A DNA stretch of 64,000 nt from an uncultured Oscillospiraceae bacterium (GTDB lineage: Bacteria; Bacillota; Clostridia; Oscillospirales; Ruminococcaceae), in assembly GCA_900539195.1 (NCBI GenBank), contig UQBC01000002.1, positions 65,306-129,305 of the forward strand. Direction: 5' to 3'. The notes under the pieces were generated by a model. It saw only the letters and a list, made by a program, of their open reading frames with translations, searched no databases and was not told the origin of the DNA. The position numbers and the translations under genes are program-made. Below, one piece after another: positions 36,562-45,453 of this stretch (position 1 is the first letter of the stretch; the number at the start of each line of letters is the position of its first letter).

Positions 36562-37892
36562 TGCCTCCGTTATACAGAATAGCGGAAATGTGCGTCTATT
36601 CGCTGCTGAATTTCCTGCCGTTTATGGCGCTTGCACTTTACCCTTTCCGTTCAAGGCTTCGCTTTTCTGCGAAAATCACGGTCTGTATTATTGTCGTTAT
36701 ATCGTTTATCCAGATGGGGCTTGGGCTGTGGGCGGCCTTCTTTTCGGGAGGAAAGGCGGCGCTTGCGAGTGTGGTAAGCACTGCGGTGTATGTGGTTTTC
36801 TATTTTATTGCGGTTAAAGTAAATTTCGGCAAGGCGCTGTTCACCTTGCTTATGATCTCAAACACGGCAAATTTTGTAGTGGCGGCATCAAAGTGCATAG
36901 AAGGAAAGATTTTTCCCGAGCTTGCGTTACAGTCGTACCGCTGGTCGTTCTCGCTTATAATGCTGGTTGTGCTGGCGGTGGTATGGATACCGCTTTTCAT
37001 CTACACAAAAAAGGTGTATACTCCCGCAGTTGAAAAAGAGCCTACCGGTATCGAGTGGCGGTATCTGTGGCTGATACCTGCGACCTTCTATCTGATATGG
37101 TACTATATGCTCTATAACAACAACGGCAAGTCCAGCCTTGAAACTGCACTTGACGCAGGCAACACTGTGTTCCTGCTGTTTATAAACGTCGGAGCCGGAA
37201 TAGTGTATTATGTTATAGCGATGCTGATAAACGAGCAGGAGAAGAACATAAGGCTCAGCGATAACAACCACCGCCTTGCGATGCAGAACCTGCAATACGA
37301 AAATCTGCAGGAAAAGATAGCGGACGCAAGGCGAGCAAAGCATGATGTGCGTCATCACATCTCGCTTATGCAGGAATACGTCAGAAACAAGCAATACGGG
37401 GAGCTTGAAAAATATCTTAACAGCTATCAGCAGAGCCTGCCCGACGATACGCTTATCAGCTTCTGTGAGAACAAGACGGTGAATGCCGTAATGCTGTATT
37501 TTGCGCAGGTGGCGAAAAACGAGGATATTGATTATGATGTAAAGGCGGTCATCCCCGAAAATATCTCTGTTGACGAAACGGATCTGTCGGTGCTGTTCGG
37601 TAACCTTATCGAAAATGCGACAGACGCTTGCAGGGAGGAAACGGGAGATAACAGGAAGATAGTAATAAGGGCAATGACGGACGAATATACTCTTTGCCTC
37701 GGCATAGACAATACTTTTACGGGTACGCTTAAAAAAGACCTGAGCGGTGTGCTGTTCTCATCAAAACATATCGGTTACGGTGTAGGCGTTGAATCCGTAA
37801 AAAGTATCGCCGAAAAATACGGCGGCGCATATCGTTCAGAAGTAAAGGACGGTATGTTCATGTCCTCTGTACTGCTTAATTTAAAGACATAA
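36558..37892 (+). CDS. Orphan GHKL-type sensor histidine kinase (AgrC/NatK-like)
   Basis: 444 residues. About six hydrophobic segments fill residues 10-220; a dimerisation helix contains KHDVRHHISLMQEYV with the phosphoacceptor His near residue 262; the ATPase domain has LFGNLIENATDAC (N box) and GYGVGVESVKSIAEKYGG (G box). This is the HPK10-like architecture that usually signals to a LytTR response regulator. No response regulator is next to it; the only receiver-like gene here is at 580-936. Start codons ATGATG overlap the stop of the 28-residue ORF. Confidence 0.88.
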   Translation: MMPPLYRIAEMCVYSLLNFLPFMALALYPFRSRLRFSAKITVCIIVVISFIQMGLGLWAAFFSGGKAALASVVSTAVYVVFYFIAVKVNFGKALFTLLMISNTANFVVAASKCIEGKIFPELALQSYRWSFSLIMLVVLAVVWIPLFIYTKKVYTPAVEKEPTGIEWRYLWLIPATFYLIWYYMLYNNNGKSSLETALDAGNTVFLLFINVGAGIVYYVIAMLINEQEKNIRLSDNNHRLAMQNLQYENLQEKIADARRAKHDVRHHISLMQEYVRNKQYGELEKYLNSYQQSLPDDTLISFCENKTVNAVMLYFAQVAKNEDIDYDVKAVIPENISVDETDLSVLFGNLIENATDACREETGDNRKIVIRAMTDEYTLCLGIDNTFTGTLKKDLSGVLFSSKHIGYGVGVESVKSIAEKYGGAYRSEVKDGMFMSSVLLNLKT

Positions 37893-38030
37893 ATAACGGC
37901 TGTGATGAATTTCTTCACCACAGCCCCTCGGTTTGCCAACAAACACACACAGACTCTCCCGTTGCACCGATTATTATAACTTCTGCTATCTCCATAATCT
38001 TTTTTCTATCCCTCGCCTCGCACTAATTTT

Positions 38031-38317
38031 AGCTCCCTTGTGTAAAGGGAGCTGGCTTGCGGCAAGTCTTGCTTGTTTCAAATACTATCATTCTTTGCGA
38101 TACCTGTAACACTTAAAGCTCACAAATCTTATCTGCCGTCAAGACTGAGGGATTGCCTGCTACCAATCTTTCTGCTTTCACAAACACCTCCGCTGACAAT
38201 CCCTCAGTCACAGTGACGGAAAGCTTTGTTCTATATCAAAACAACTTTGATCTGATATATAAAACAATACCGAAAATGTTGTACCGCACTGCGACAGCTC
38301 CCTTTACACAAGGGAGC
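38031..38317. repeat. Miniature palindromic element with terminal inverted repeats
   Basis: The ends are AGCTCCCTT-GTGTA-AAGGGAGCT (38031-38053) and AGCTCCCTT-TACAC-AAGGGAGC (38296-38317), each a hairpin and each the reverse complement of the other. Nested inside, GACTGAGGGATTG (38143-38155) pairs with CAATCCCTCAGTC (38197-38209). No transposase is encoded. This layout is like a non-autonomous MITE-type repeat of gut Clostridia. Confidence 0.65.
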
Positions 38318-38364
38318 AAGTACGTTATTTTAAACCTTATTGAGTTTTTCTACAAACAAAATGA

Positions 38365-38387
38365 GCTGTGATGAAACCCATCACAGC
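38365..38387 (-). terminator. Possible terminator of the HtrA-like gene
   Basis: GCTGTGATG (38365-38373) pairs with CATCACAGC (38379-38387); the minus-strand tail is only TCATTTTG, so it may be weak. Confidence 0.4.
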
Positions 38388-38413
38388 CCCTTCTTATTAT
38401 TCACTTATCTTTA

Positions 38414-39982
38414 TCAGCTAAGCTCGATCTCAGCAAGCTCTACATTGATAGTCTTTGTCGTATATCTGCCTGTTGCGCCTGCCCTGTAGACTGTCAGCTC
38501 AACGGTATCACCGATATTGAGCTCGGCGATAATGTTCTGGATATCTGTTACAGATGAAACAGCAGTGCCGTTTACCTTTGAAATGATATCGCCGACTTTA
38601 AGACCGCTCTTTGCTACCGGCATATCTTCCGAGATATATGTTACATATACGCCGCCGCTTTCAAGTCCCTGCATATATGCGCTGTATTCGCTTATCTCTT
38701 CGCCGTTGATGCCAAGACCTGGACGGTTTGTAACATAGCCCTTTGTCATAAGGTCGTTGATAACGGGCTTAGCCTCATTTATTGTAATGGCGAAGCCGAT
38801 GTTATCTATAGACGCTGATGTGTTGGATACCAGCTTATAGTCGATTATACCGATAACGTTGCCATACATATCAAAAAGTCCGCCGCCGCTGTTACCGCTG
38901 TTGATAGCCGCATCTATCTGTATTGTACTTGTGCCGTATGCGCTGTTTGAAGCGGAGGCTCTGCCAAGACCGGATACGATACCCTTAGTAAGAGAGTTGA
39001 GTAACTGCTTGGGGTTGCCGAGTACGCATACATCCTGACCTACTCTTACAGTGTCCGAGTCACCGAGCGTTGCATATTCAAACGGGTCGTCACGGCTGAT
39101 CTTCAGCACTGCAAGGTCTGAATAGGTATCACTGCCGACTACTGTAGCCTCATATTCCTTTGTGGTATCGGGATCCTTGTAATCGGGAGCGACTACTGTC
39201 ATTTTATCCGCACCCTCTACAACGTGTGCGTTTGTGATCACATAGCCGTCAGAGGTGAATACAACACCACTGCCGCTGCCGTATTTCATAGGCTCTGCAT
39301 AACCTGTCTGGCGCTGATAGTTATATACCAGCACAACGGTGTCCTTTACCTTTTCGTAAAGCTCCTCTGCATTCAGAAGTGTGCTGTTTGAGCTGTCGTT
39401 TATCTTGCTTTCGTCAAGGGGAGCGGCTGTTGCCGTGTTTGAGGTGTTAAGCGTTGTTGACGGTGCGGCAACGGAGCTTTCTGAGCCGCTGTCAGCCGAC
39501 TCGCCCTGAGATGTACCGTCAGACGAGCTTGCAAAGGGAATGGTGGCATTTATACTGTTGCCGAGTACCGTGCCGGCAAATCCTGCACCGCCGCCGACTA
39601 CAAGAGCTATAGCAACGATACCTGCGACCAGAGCGCCCTTACTGCTGCCTTTTTTCTTTGGTGCCTTACCGCCGTCCGGGACAACGTGGACGTTATTCTG
39701 ACCGTTGTTCATACCGTTCATACCTTGCTGAGCGTTATTCATATTGCCCGCATATCTGTAATATGAGTTGTAGGCATTCTGCTGTGCATTGTAGCTACTG
39801 CTGTAGGAGGTATCTTTATAACCGCTGTTTGTATTATTTGCGGTACCGGATGTATTGCTTGCTTGCGCTTCTGTATTTGCAAAAGCGCCTGTTGCCTGCT
39901 GTGCATTGTCGGCAGTAGAGAAGTTCTGAACCTGTTCACTGTCGTTTGTATTCATATCTTTGCGTTCAAATCCGTCTGTCAT
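38414..39982 (-). CDS. HtrA/DegP-like membrane-anchored serine protease with PDZ domain
   Basis: 522 residues. An Asn/Gln/Tyr-rich cytoplasmic tail of about 110 residues is followed by one transmembrane segment (GALVAGIVAIALVVGGGAG) and a Ser/Thr-rich linker. The trypsin-like domain has the full triad: TNAHVVEG (His near 250), SDLAVLKI (Asp near 290) and INSGNSGGGLFD (Ser near 366). A C-terminal PDZ domain covers about 420-515 (GVYVTYISEDMPVAKSGLKVGDII). It degrades or monitors misfolded proteins outside the membrane. The ATG at 39982 follows AAAGGA at 8 nt; an upstream ATG at 39991 overlaps that site. Confidence 0.92.
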   Translation of the reverse strand: MTDGFERKDMNTNDSEQVQNFSTADNAQQATGAFANTEAQASNTSGTANNTNSGYKDTSYSSSYNAQQNAYNSYYRYAGNMNNAQQGMNGMNNGQNNVHVVPDGGKAPKKKGSSKGALVAGIVAIALVVGGGAGFAGTVLGNSINATIPFASSSDGTSQGESADSGSESSVAAPSTTLNTSNTATAAPLDESKINDSSNSTLLNAEELYEKVKDTVVLVYNYQRQTGYAEPMKYGSGSGVVFTSDGYVITNAHVVEGADKMTVVAPDYKDPDTTKEYEATVVGSDTYSDLAVLKISRDDPFEYATLGDSDTVRVGQDVCVLGNPKQLLNSLTKGIVSGLGRASASNSAYGTSTIQIDAAINSGNSGGGLFDMYGNVIGIIDYKLVSNTSASIDNIGFAITINEAKPVINDLMTKGYVTNRPGLGINGEEISEYSAYMQGLESGGVYVTYISEDMPVAKSGLKVGDIISKVNGTAVSSVTDIQNIIAELNIGDTVELTVYRAGATGRYTTKTINVELAEIELS

Positions 39983-40138
39983 ATCTATCATCCTTTCACG
40001 CCCGTAGGCTTTATTGCTTTTTGACTATGGCTAAAGTATACAGTTCGTATGTGAAAAAGTTGTGATACAGCTTTGAAGTTTGACAGATAATTGCTTTAAC
40101 GGCATTTTTATCACAAGTGAAAAAATGTTCAGGTTATA

Positions 40139-40167
40139 TGGACAAAGTGTACGATGTGTGATAGAAT
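40139..40167 (+). promoter_or_regulatory. Promoter of the small unknown gene
   Basis: TGGACA (40139-40144), 17-nt spacer, TAGAAT (40162-40167). Confidence 0.5.
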
Positions 40168-40203
40168 AGCATTATCAGGAAAATATGCACAGGAGGAAGA
40201 TTT

Positions 40204-40566
40204 ATGTTCTTCTTTAAAAAGAAAACGGATAAGACAGAATCAGCCGATACCCCGCTTAAAAGAAAAGCGAAAACTATGCCAATGACAAAGAAGGTGCAGT
40301 TCTGCTATATAAAGCCCGATGAGTTGAATATGCTTTTAAACGGTGATATAAACTCGGTGCTGACGCTTGAACCTGTGAATTATTATGCGGAGAAAAGCCG
40401 CTACTGGCTGTGCGTTTTTTATTACACGGAGGATTACAGCGAGATAATCATGCGTTTTGAGCTTTACGAAAACGACAGAAAGACAACGGCTACCGATTAT
40501 TATGAGATAAATAAGGAGTTGTATTCAAGGATATTGCTTAAGTTCGGGCAGAGGGTTGAATTCTGA
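40204..40566 (+). CDS. Small conserved-looking protein of unknown function
   Basis: 120 residues, lysine-rich N-terminus (MFFFKKKTDKTES) and an alpha/beta pattern with aromatic-rich strands (ESRYWLCVFYYTEDYSEIIMRFELYE-like). No motif recognised. The start is supported by AGGAGGAAGATTT before the ATG, a promoter upstream and a terminator downstream, so it is a real single gene. Confidence 0.65.
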   Translation: MFFFKKKTDKTESADTPLKRKAKTMPMTKKVQFCYIKPDELNMLLNGDINSVLTLEPVNYYAEKSRYWLCVFYYTEDYSEIIMRFELYENDRKTTATDYYEINKELYSRILLKFGQRVEF

Positions 40567-40666
40567 AAAGCCATATGTGCTGCATACGTTGAAAAACACA
40601 CGCAGACAAGAAAATCTCCTCGATAAGCGTACAAAGATACGTTGATGGGCGATTGACGTAGTAAAC

Positions 40667-40713
40667 AAAAACGCCTTTGCAAAGCCGTTTTCAGGCTCTG
40701 CAAAGGCGTTTTT
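40667..40713 (+). terminator. Terminator downstream of the small unknown gene
   Basis: AAAAACGCCTTTGCA (40667-40681) pairs with 40699-40713, ending in a T-run; an inner stem is also possible. It is about 100 nt after the stop. Confidence 0.75.
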
Positions 40714-40737
40714 AGCGGTGTGTGGATTTATGACGAA

Positions 40738-40762
40738 AGAGCCACCGTCACCGGTGGCTCTT
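40738..40762 (-). terminator. Terminator of the cmk-plsC-ispH/rpsA operon
   Basis: An AGAGCCACCG/CGGTGGCTCT stem with a 3-nt loop; on the minus strand TTTC follows. It is about 22 nt after the ispH/rpsA stop. Confidence 0.7.
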
Positions 40763-40783
40763 TAATATTCGTTTTATTAACGA

Positions 40784-42760
40784 TTATTCAGCGTCCTCAG
40801 CTTCCTCGTCCTCGTCCTCAGGCATTTCTTCCTTGAGTGCGCGGATAGAAAGGCTTACTCTGTTCTGCTCTTCGTTGATTTCGATTATCTTTACCTTGAC
40901 TTCATCACCGATAGAAAGAACCTGAGCTACATTGTTGATACGCTCTGTAGAGATCTGGCTGATGTGGATAAGACCGTCAACGCCGGGGATAATCTGTGCG
41001 AATGCGCCAAAGGGTGTGATGCTTACGATAGTAACGTCAACAACATCACCTTCGTGATATTCAGCAACAAACTTGTTCCAGGGGTTGTCCTCTTCCTTCT
41101 TGCAGCCGAGTGATACTCTCTTCTTCTCGGGGTCGAAGCTCTTTACATATACATCGAGCTTGTCGCCGATCTTAACGATCTCTCTGGGGTGCTTGATTCT
41201 GTTCCATGTGAGCTCGCTTGAGTGAACCATACCGTCAACTCCGCCGAGGTCTACGAATACGCCGTAGCTTTCGATAGACTTAACTTCACCTGTGAACTTC
41301 TGACCTACCTCAATGTTCTCCCAGAACTTAGCCTTAGCGGCATCGTTTGCTTCCTTCTTAGCCTGACGGATAGAACCAACAACTCTGCCTCTTGCCTCTG
41401 TTACTTCGATAACCTTGAAAGGAACGGTCTTCTTGAGAAGCTCTTCGAGCTTGCCGTCCTTGGGAACGCCTGTCTGGGAAGCTGGGATGAATACTCTTGT
41501 ACCGTTGGAGATAATGATAACGCCGCCCTTAACTACCGATGATACTTCACCTTCGAGCGTTTCATTTGCTTCCATAGCGGCTGCGAGCTTTTCTACGCCG
41601 AGAACGCTGTCAACCTTCTTCTTGGAAAGTGTAACTGTACCTTCTGCGTCATTTACAGCTGTAACGATGGCTTCGATCTCATCGCCAACCTTGACAACAT
41701 CCGAGGGAGCCGCATTGGGATCCTGCGAAAGCTCGCTTGCAGGAATGTAGCCCGAGTGCTTTGTGCCTAAGTCTACAACAGCTTCGTTCTTGTTTACAGC
41801 TACTACTAAAGCCTTGACCCTGTTCCCTATATATACTTTTTTGAAGGTCTTGTCAACCTCCGCCATGAAGTCGAATCCTTCTTCATTGTTGAGAATTTCG
41901 CTCATAATTCTATGAACCTCCTTTATTATATAGGCAGGTGTCGAAGCTCCTGCCGTTATACCGACCGTACCGCCCTGCAAAGGGAGCAGGCTAAGCACTG
42001 CGGCTTTATCAATATCACTGCCGTCCTGCGTAAATATTACAGGGCAGTGTTTTTGACTTATCTGTGCCAGCTTTGCGGTGTTGCTGGAATTTTTTCCGCC
42101 GACCGTGACCATAAGTGCCGAGCGCCGTGCAAGCTCCTCGGTTTCCTTTTGTCTTTCAGCCGTCGCACTACATATTGTATCAAAAATCGTGATATTTGTA
42201 TAGTGTTTTTTTGCAACTTGAATGCAAGATTGCCATTTTGACGAATTAAAGGTCGTCTGAGCAACCATAATTAGTGCATTTTGACGAGGAAATTTCTGTA
42301 ATTCTGACAGTTTTTCCAGCTCGTCCGAGTCACGCACCACTGTTACTTCATCCGGATTTCTGCAATGCCCGACTATCCCGATGACCTCAGGGTGATCGGG
42401 GTCGCCCGCTATGATAACGGGGCATTCCGACTTTGAAACAATGTTGTGTATCTTTGCGACAAACGGACAGGTAGCGTCAATACAGCTTATGCCCTTGTCG
42501 TTTATATAATCTGTTACCGATTTTGCAACGCCGTGAGAGCGGATTATAAGCGTCCTGCCCTGCGGCAGATCGTCCGGTGAATCTATGGGGGATACTCCCA
42601 GCTTCTGAAGTCTTGCTATCTCACTGCCGTTGTGTATCAGTTCTCCGAGTGTATAGCAGCAGCCGTTTTCTTCTGCGGCTTTCTCCGCAATTTTGACAGC
42701 ACGCTTAACTCCGAAACAGAAGCCTGCGCTCTTTGCCGTTTCGATATTGTAACGGCTCAC
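40784..42760 (-). CDS. ispH-rpsA: Fused HMBPP reductase (IspH) and ribosomal protein S1
   Basis: 658 residues. Residues 1-285 are IspH/LytB with the three 4Fe-4S cysteines (AGFCFGVKRAV Cys14, DATCPFV near 96, TICSATAERQ near 198) and make IPP/DMAPP in the MEP pathway. Residues about 305-640 hold four S1 RNA-binding domains (GNRVKALVVAV..., LEGEVSSVVKGG, FTGEVKSIESYGVFVDLGGVDGMVHSSEL, VDVTIVSITPFGAFAQIIPGVDGLIHISQIS), followed by an acidic tail. This fusion is known in Clostridia. The start is GTG at 42758-42760, overlapping the plsC stop in GTGA. Confidence 0.95.
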   Translation of the reverse strand: MSRYNIETAKSAGFCFGVKRAVKIAEKAAEENGCCYTLGELIHNGSEIARLQKLGVSPIDSPDDLPQGRTLIIRSHGVAKSVTDYINDKGISCIDATCPFVAKIHNIVSKSECPVIIAGDPDHPEVIGIVGHCRNPDEVTVVRDSDELEKLSELQKFPRQNALIMVAQTTFNSSKWQSCIQVAKKHYTNITIFDTICSATAERQKETEELARRSALMVTVGGKNSSNTAKLAQISQKHCPVIFTQDGSDIDKAAVLSLLPLQGGTVGITAGASTPAYIIKEVHRIMSEILNNEEGFDFMAEVDKTFKKVYIGNRVKALVVAVNKNEAVVDLGTKHSGYIPASELSQDPNAAPSDVVKVGDEIEAIVTAVNDAEGTVTLSKKKVDSVLGVEKLAAAMEANETLEGEVSSVVKGGVIIISNGTRVFIPASQTGVPKDGKLEELLKKTVPFKVIEVTEARGRVVGSIRQAKKEANDAAKAKFWENIEVGQKFTGEVKSIESYGVFVDLGGVDGMVHSSELTWNRIKHPREIVKIGDKLDVYVKSFDPEKKRVSLGCKKEEDNPWNKFVAEYHEGDVVDVTIVSITPFGAFAQIIPGVDGLIHISQISTERINNVAQVLSIGDEVKVKIIEINEEQNRVSLSIRALKEEMPEDEDEEAEDAE

Positions 42761-43428
42761 TTACTTTCCTCATTCGTCTGCTTTTCGGGCTTAGGGTTAT
42801 ACTGTTTGGGGAGCGGATCGCCGTATTCGCTCATACCGTCCATCAGCATCTTTATGTTATCCATAATAAGATTTGAAACACGTCTTAGCTCTGTTCTGTC
42901 GTCGCTGTTCAGTGCGATATGCTCGGCAGGAATCATCTTGCCTACTGAGATCCATACTTTTCTGCGGAAGCCTTTTTTTCCGTACTTTATGCACATCGGA
43001 AGAACGGGGGCATTTGTCTTGCCTGCGATAACCGCAATGCCGGATTTTGCTCTGCCGATATTGCCGTCCTTAGAACGTGTGCCTTCGGGAAATATTACGA
43101 AAGCCCTGTTCTTCTCAATGTCGGCTATAGCGTGGTCAATGGCACTGCCGTCACCTGCGCCTCTTACAACGGGGAACGCTCCGCACTTTGTAATAAGCCA
43201 GGCGAAGAATTTATTTTTCTCGAACAGCTCAATCTTCGCCATAAACGAAAAATGCGCCTTGTTCACTGCCGCTATCAGCGGAGGATCGCCGTAATCCTGA
43301 TGATTGCAGGCTATTATATAACCGCCCTTTATGCCGTTCTTATACGGTCTGTTGTCACCGCCGATTACCTTGATCCTGTATTTTATGTGCATTGAAAGAC
43401 ATACTATCTTCCTGAAAAATTCATACAT
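42757..43428 (-). CDS. plsC: 1-acyl-sn-glycerol-3-phosphate acyltransferase
   Basis: 223 residues with the acyltransferase motifs: ACNHQDYGDP (H-x4-D catalytic motif), FPEGTRSKDG (motif III) and APVLPMCI (motif IV). It adds the second acyl chain to form phosphatidic acid. The ATG at 43428 overlaps the cmk stop (TAATG), and its stop overlaps the ispH start, so the three genes are translationally linked. Upstream in-frame residues to 43476 lie inside cmk and are rejected. Confidence 0.92.
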   Translation of the reverse strand: MYEFFRKIVCLSMHIKYRIKVIGGDNRPYKNGIKGGYIIACNHQDYGDPPLIAAVNKAHFSFMAKIELFEKNKFFAWLITKCGAFPVVRGAGDGSAIDHAIADIEKNRAFVIFPEGTRSKDGNIGRAKSGIAVIAGKTNAPVLPMCIKYGKKGFRRKVWISVGKMIPAEHIALNSDDRTELRRVSNLIMDNIKMLMDGMSEYGDPLPKQYNPKPEKQTNEESK

Positions 43429-44102
43429 TATCTGATTTCTGCCTTTTCTTTGATTATTCTGACAAGCAGGTCGCATGAGCCTTCAAAATCAAGCTCTGTC
43501 GTATCCGCAAGCACTGCGTCATCGGCTTGCTTCAGCGGTGCTATTTCTCTTGTCATATCGTTGTGGTCACGCTGTTTAAGATCCGTAAGCACGCTCTCGT
43601 AAGATACAGCCGTACCCTTTGCGATAAGCTCGTCATAACGGCGCTTTGCACGCACCTCGGCGTCTGCCGTAAGATATATCTTCACTGTTGCGTTAGGAAG
43701 TACGACAGTTCCTATATCTCTGCCGTCCATTATCACGTCACGGCTTTCTGCCATATCACGCTGAAGCTGAAGGAGGAATGCTCTTACAGCCGGGATAGCG
43801 GAAACCTTGGAAGCAGCCATGCTTATTTCGGGTAAGCGTATCTCGTCGGAAACGTCATAGCCGTTAAGATATATGTGCTGTGTGCCGTCCTTTATCTTTA
43901 CATCAAGAGAAATATGCGAAAGTGCCGCACTTACTCTCACGGGGTCGTCCATATCAACGCCGTTGCGGTCGCAGAAAAGACCTATACAACGGTACATAGC
44001 ACCCGTGTCAACGTATATAAAGCCTAAACGCTTTGCGCATTCTTTGGCGATGGAGCTTTTGCCCGCTCCTACAGGGCCGTCAATAGCTACTGCAATACTC
44101 AT
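43428..44102 (-). CDS. cmk: Cytidylate kinase
   Basis: 224 residues: P-loop IAVAIDGPVGAGKSS, VDTGAMYR, VIMDGRDIGTVVLPNA, LTADAEVRAKRRY and RDHNDMTREIAPLKQADDAVLADTT, all standard Cmk motifs. It phosphorylates CMP and dCMP. Start at 44102 (MSIAVAIDG), with GGAG upstream; the longer frame to 44162 runs through the promoter. First gene of the operon. Confidence 0.95.
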   Translation of the reverse strand: MSIAVAIDGPVGAGKSSIAKECAKRLGFIYVDTGAMYRCIGLFCDRNGVDMDDPVRVSAALSHISLDVKIKDGTQHIYLNGYDVSDEIRLPEISMAASKVSAIPAVRAFLLQLQRDMAESRDVIMDGRDIGTVVLPNATVKIYLTADAEVRAKRRYDELIAKGTAVSYESVLTDLKQRDHNDMTREIAPLKQADDAVLADTTELDFEGSCDLLVRIIKEKAEIR

Positions 44103-44133
44103 ATCTTTTCTTCTCCAATTTACATATACACTA

Positions 44134-44162
44134 ATTATAACACGGTTTTTATCCGATTGCAA
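44134..44162 (-). promoter_or_regulatory. Promoter of the cmk operon
   Basis: Minus strand TTGCAA (44157-44162), 17-nt spacer, TATAAT (44134-44139). Confidence 0.7.
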
Positions 44163-44215
44163 CAGGAAAAATGTGAAATTTGTGCGAAATACAGCGTTTT
44201 TTTGTAGCGTTTACT

Positions 44216-44250
44216 TATAAAAACGACCCGCAGTATTCCTTTACTGCGGG
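44216..44250 (-). terminator. Terminator of the glycosyltransferase gene
   Basis: CCCGCAGTA (44227-44235) pairs with TACTGCGGG (44242-44250); TCGTTTTT follows on the minus strand, 8 nt after the stop. Confidence 0.8.
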
Positions 44251-44257
44251 TGTTTCT

Positions 44258-45226
44258 TTATTTGTCTGTTGTAAGTTCGGTCGTTGCATAGCGAATGCTC
44301 TGCTTTTTCGACGAGCAAGCCTTGAGATATTTCCTTGTACGCTTATATGTGCTGAGTACATGGGTGTTCTTAGGATCTCTCCACCAACAGCGGACAAGCA
44401 TACCGTATATTGTTATCGAAATCTTCTTGCGCAGGAGGTAGTATATAAGCCTGTGCTGTTCAAAGATATCCTCGCTTTCCATAAACATACGCAGTGACGC
44501 ATATGCGCGCAGGTAGCTTACAGTATCGCGCTTTGATATTGTACCGGTCACACTGCCCTCATGATGTGCATAATAATAAAGCGTGTCGTTTGCAAACGAT
44601 ACCTTGTCGGCATAGTAGAACAACTGCGGCATTACAGAAATATCCTCGCCGAAACACATTCCCTGCGGGAAGTAAATATCGTTATCGGTAAACAGACTGC
44701 GGCGGTAGATCTTATTCCAGATGTAACTGCGGACAGTGATATCCATAAGCACCTCGCCGAACACCTTTTTGCCTTCAAAAACGCCTTTTTTATGCAGAAT
44801 GAAATTGTTCATTCCGCCGTCGTTGCTGTCAAATATGTTACGGTAGTTGCATTGTGCAATATCCGAGCCGTATGCCTCGGCTGTGTTATACAGTACGGAA
44901 ATATACGATGGCGATACATAGTCGTCGCTGTCAACAAACATGACATATTTGCCGCAGGCTTTTGCTATACCGTTGTTTCTTGCGACAGAAACTCCGGAGT
45001 TTTCCTGCGTGTAGACGTGTATGAAATCATAGCGTGCCGCATAGTCGTTTACGATATCCATAGATTTATCTTTTGTGCCGTCGTTGATAATTATTATTTC
45101 ATAGCTACAGTCGCATTTCTGATTTACCAGTGATTCAAGACAGCGTGCCACATATTTTTCTACGTTGTATACAGGGACTATTACACTGACATCCGTAATT
45201 TTTTTCTGTGCCTTTTCCGTACCCAT
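44258..45226 (-). CDS. GT2-family glycosyltransferase
   Basis: 322 residues. The GT-A fold begins DVSVIVPVYNVEKYVARCLESLVNQ, with IIIINDGTKDKS, ENSGVSVARNNGIAKACGKYVMFVDSDDYV (DXD as DSDD) and WNKIYRRSLF plus GEDISVMPQLFYYA typical of bacterial GT2 enzymes acting on surface polysaccharide. AAAGGA lies 7 nt before the ATG. It is a single-gene transcript next to the deacetylase on the opposite strand. The donor and acceptor sugars are unknown. Confidence 0.9.
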   Translation of the reverse strand: MGTEKAQKKITDVSVIVPVYNVEKYVARCLESLVNQKCDCSYEIIIINDGTKDKSMDIVNDYAARYDFIHVYTQENSGVSVARNNGIAKACGKYVMFVDSDDYVSPSYISVLYNTAEAYGSDIAQCNYRNIFDSNDGGMNNFILHKKGVFEGKKVFGEVLMDITVRSYIWNKIYRRSLFTDNDIYFPQGMCFGEDISVMPQLFYYADKVSFANDTLYYYAHHEGSVTGTISKRDTVSYLRAYASLRMFMESEDIFEQHRLIYYLLRKKISITIYGMLVRCWWRDPKNTHVLSTYKRTRKYLKACSSKKQSIRYATTELTTDK

Positions 45227-45315
45227 AAGTTTATCCTTTCTGTAAAGTCGTATCGGTTGCAGATAGAAGAATTGTATGTTGCCGTATTTATAGCTAAAGA
45301 TATTAAACTGTGTAA

Positions 45316-45344
45316 ATTATACAACTACTCCTTTTTATAGTCAA
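45316..45344 (-). promoter_or_regulatory. Promoter of the glycosyltransferase gene
   Basis: Minus strand TTGACT (45339-45344), 17-nt spacer, TATAAT (45316-45321). Leader about 85 nt. Confidence 0.7.
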
Positions 45345-45453
45345 TCGGAAAACCGCCAAAAAGTCAGGCTTTATTAAAAATATGTCAATTTAACGAATAA
45401 GAAGACCGCAAAAAGCAGATAATTAATCAAAAAGAACAAACGGAGATGATTGC

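Larger units (their letters stand above)
37893..38413. other. Intergenic region with nested palindromic element
   Basis: No supported gene. The region contains a possible kinase terminator (GGCTGTG/CACAGCC near 37898-37925), the palindromic element at 38031-38317 and the weak htrA terminator at 38365-38387. A 72-codon ORF at 38153-38371 lies within the element and is not believed. Confidence 0.6.

Noticed and set aside
38153..38371. 72-codon plus-strand ORF downstream of the sensor kinase
   Set aside because: It lies inside the palindromic element, has no ribosome binding site and no recognisable protein pattern.
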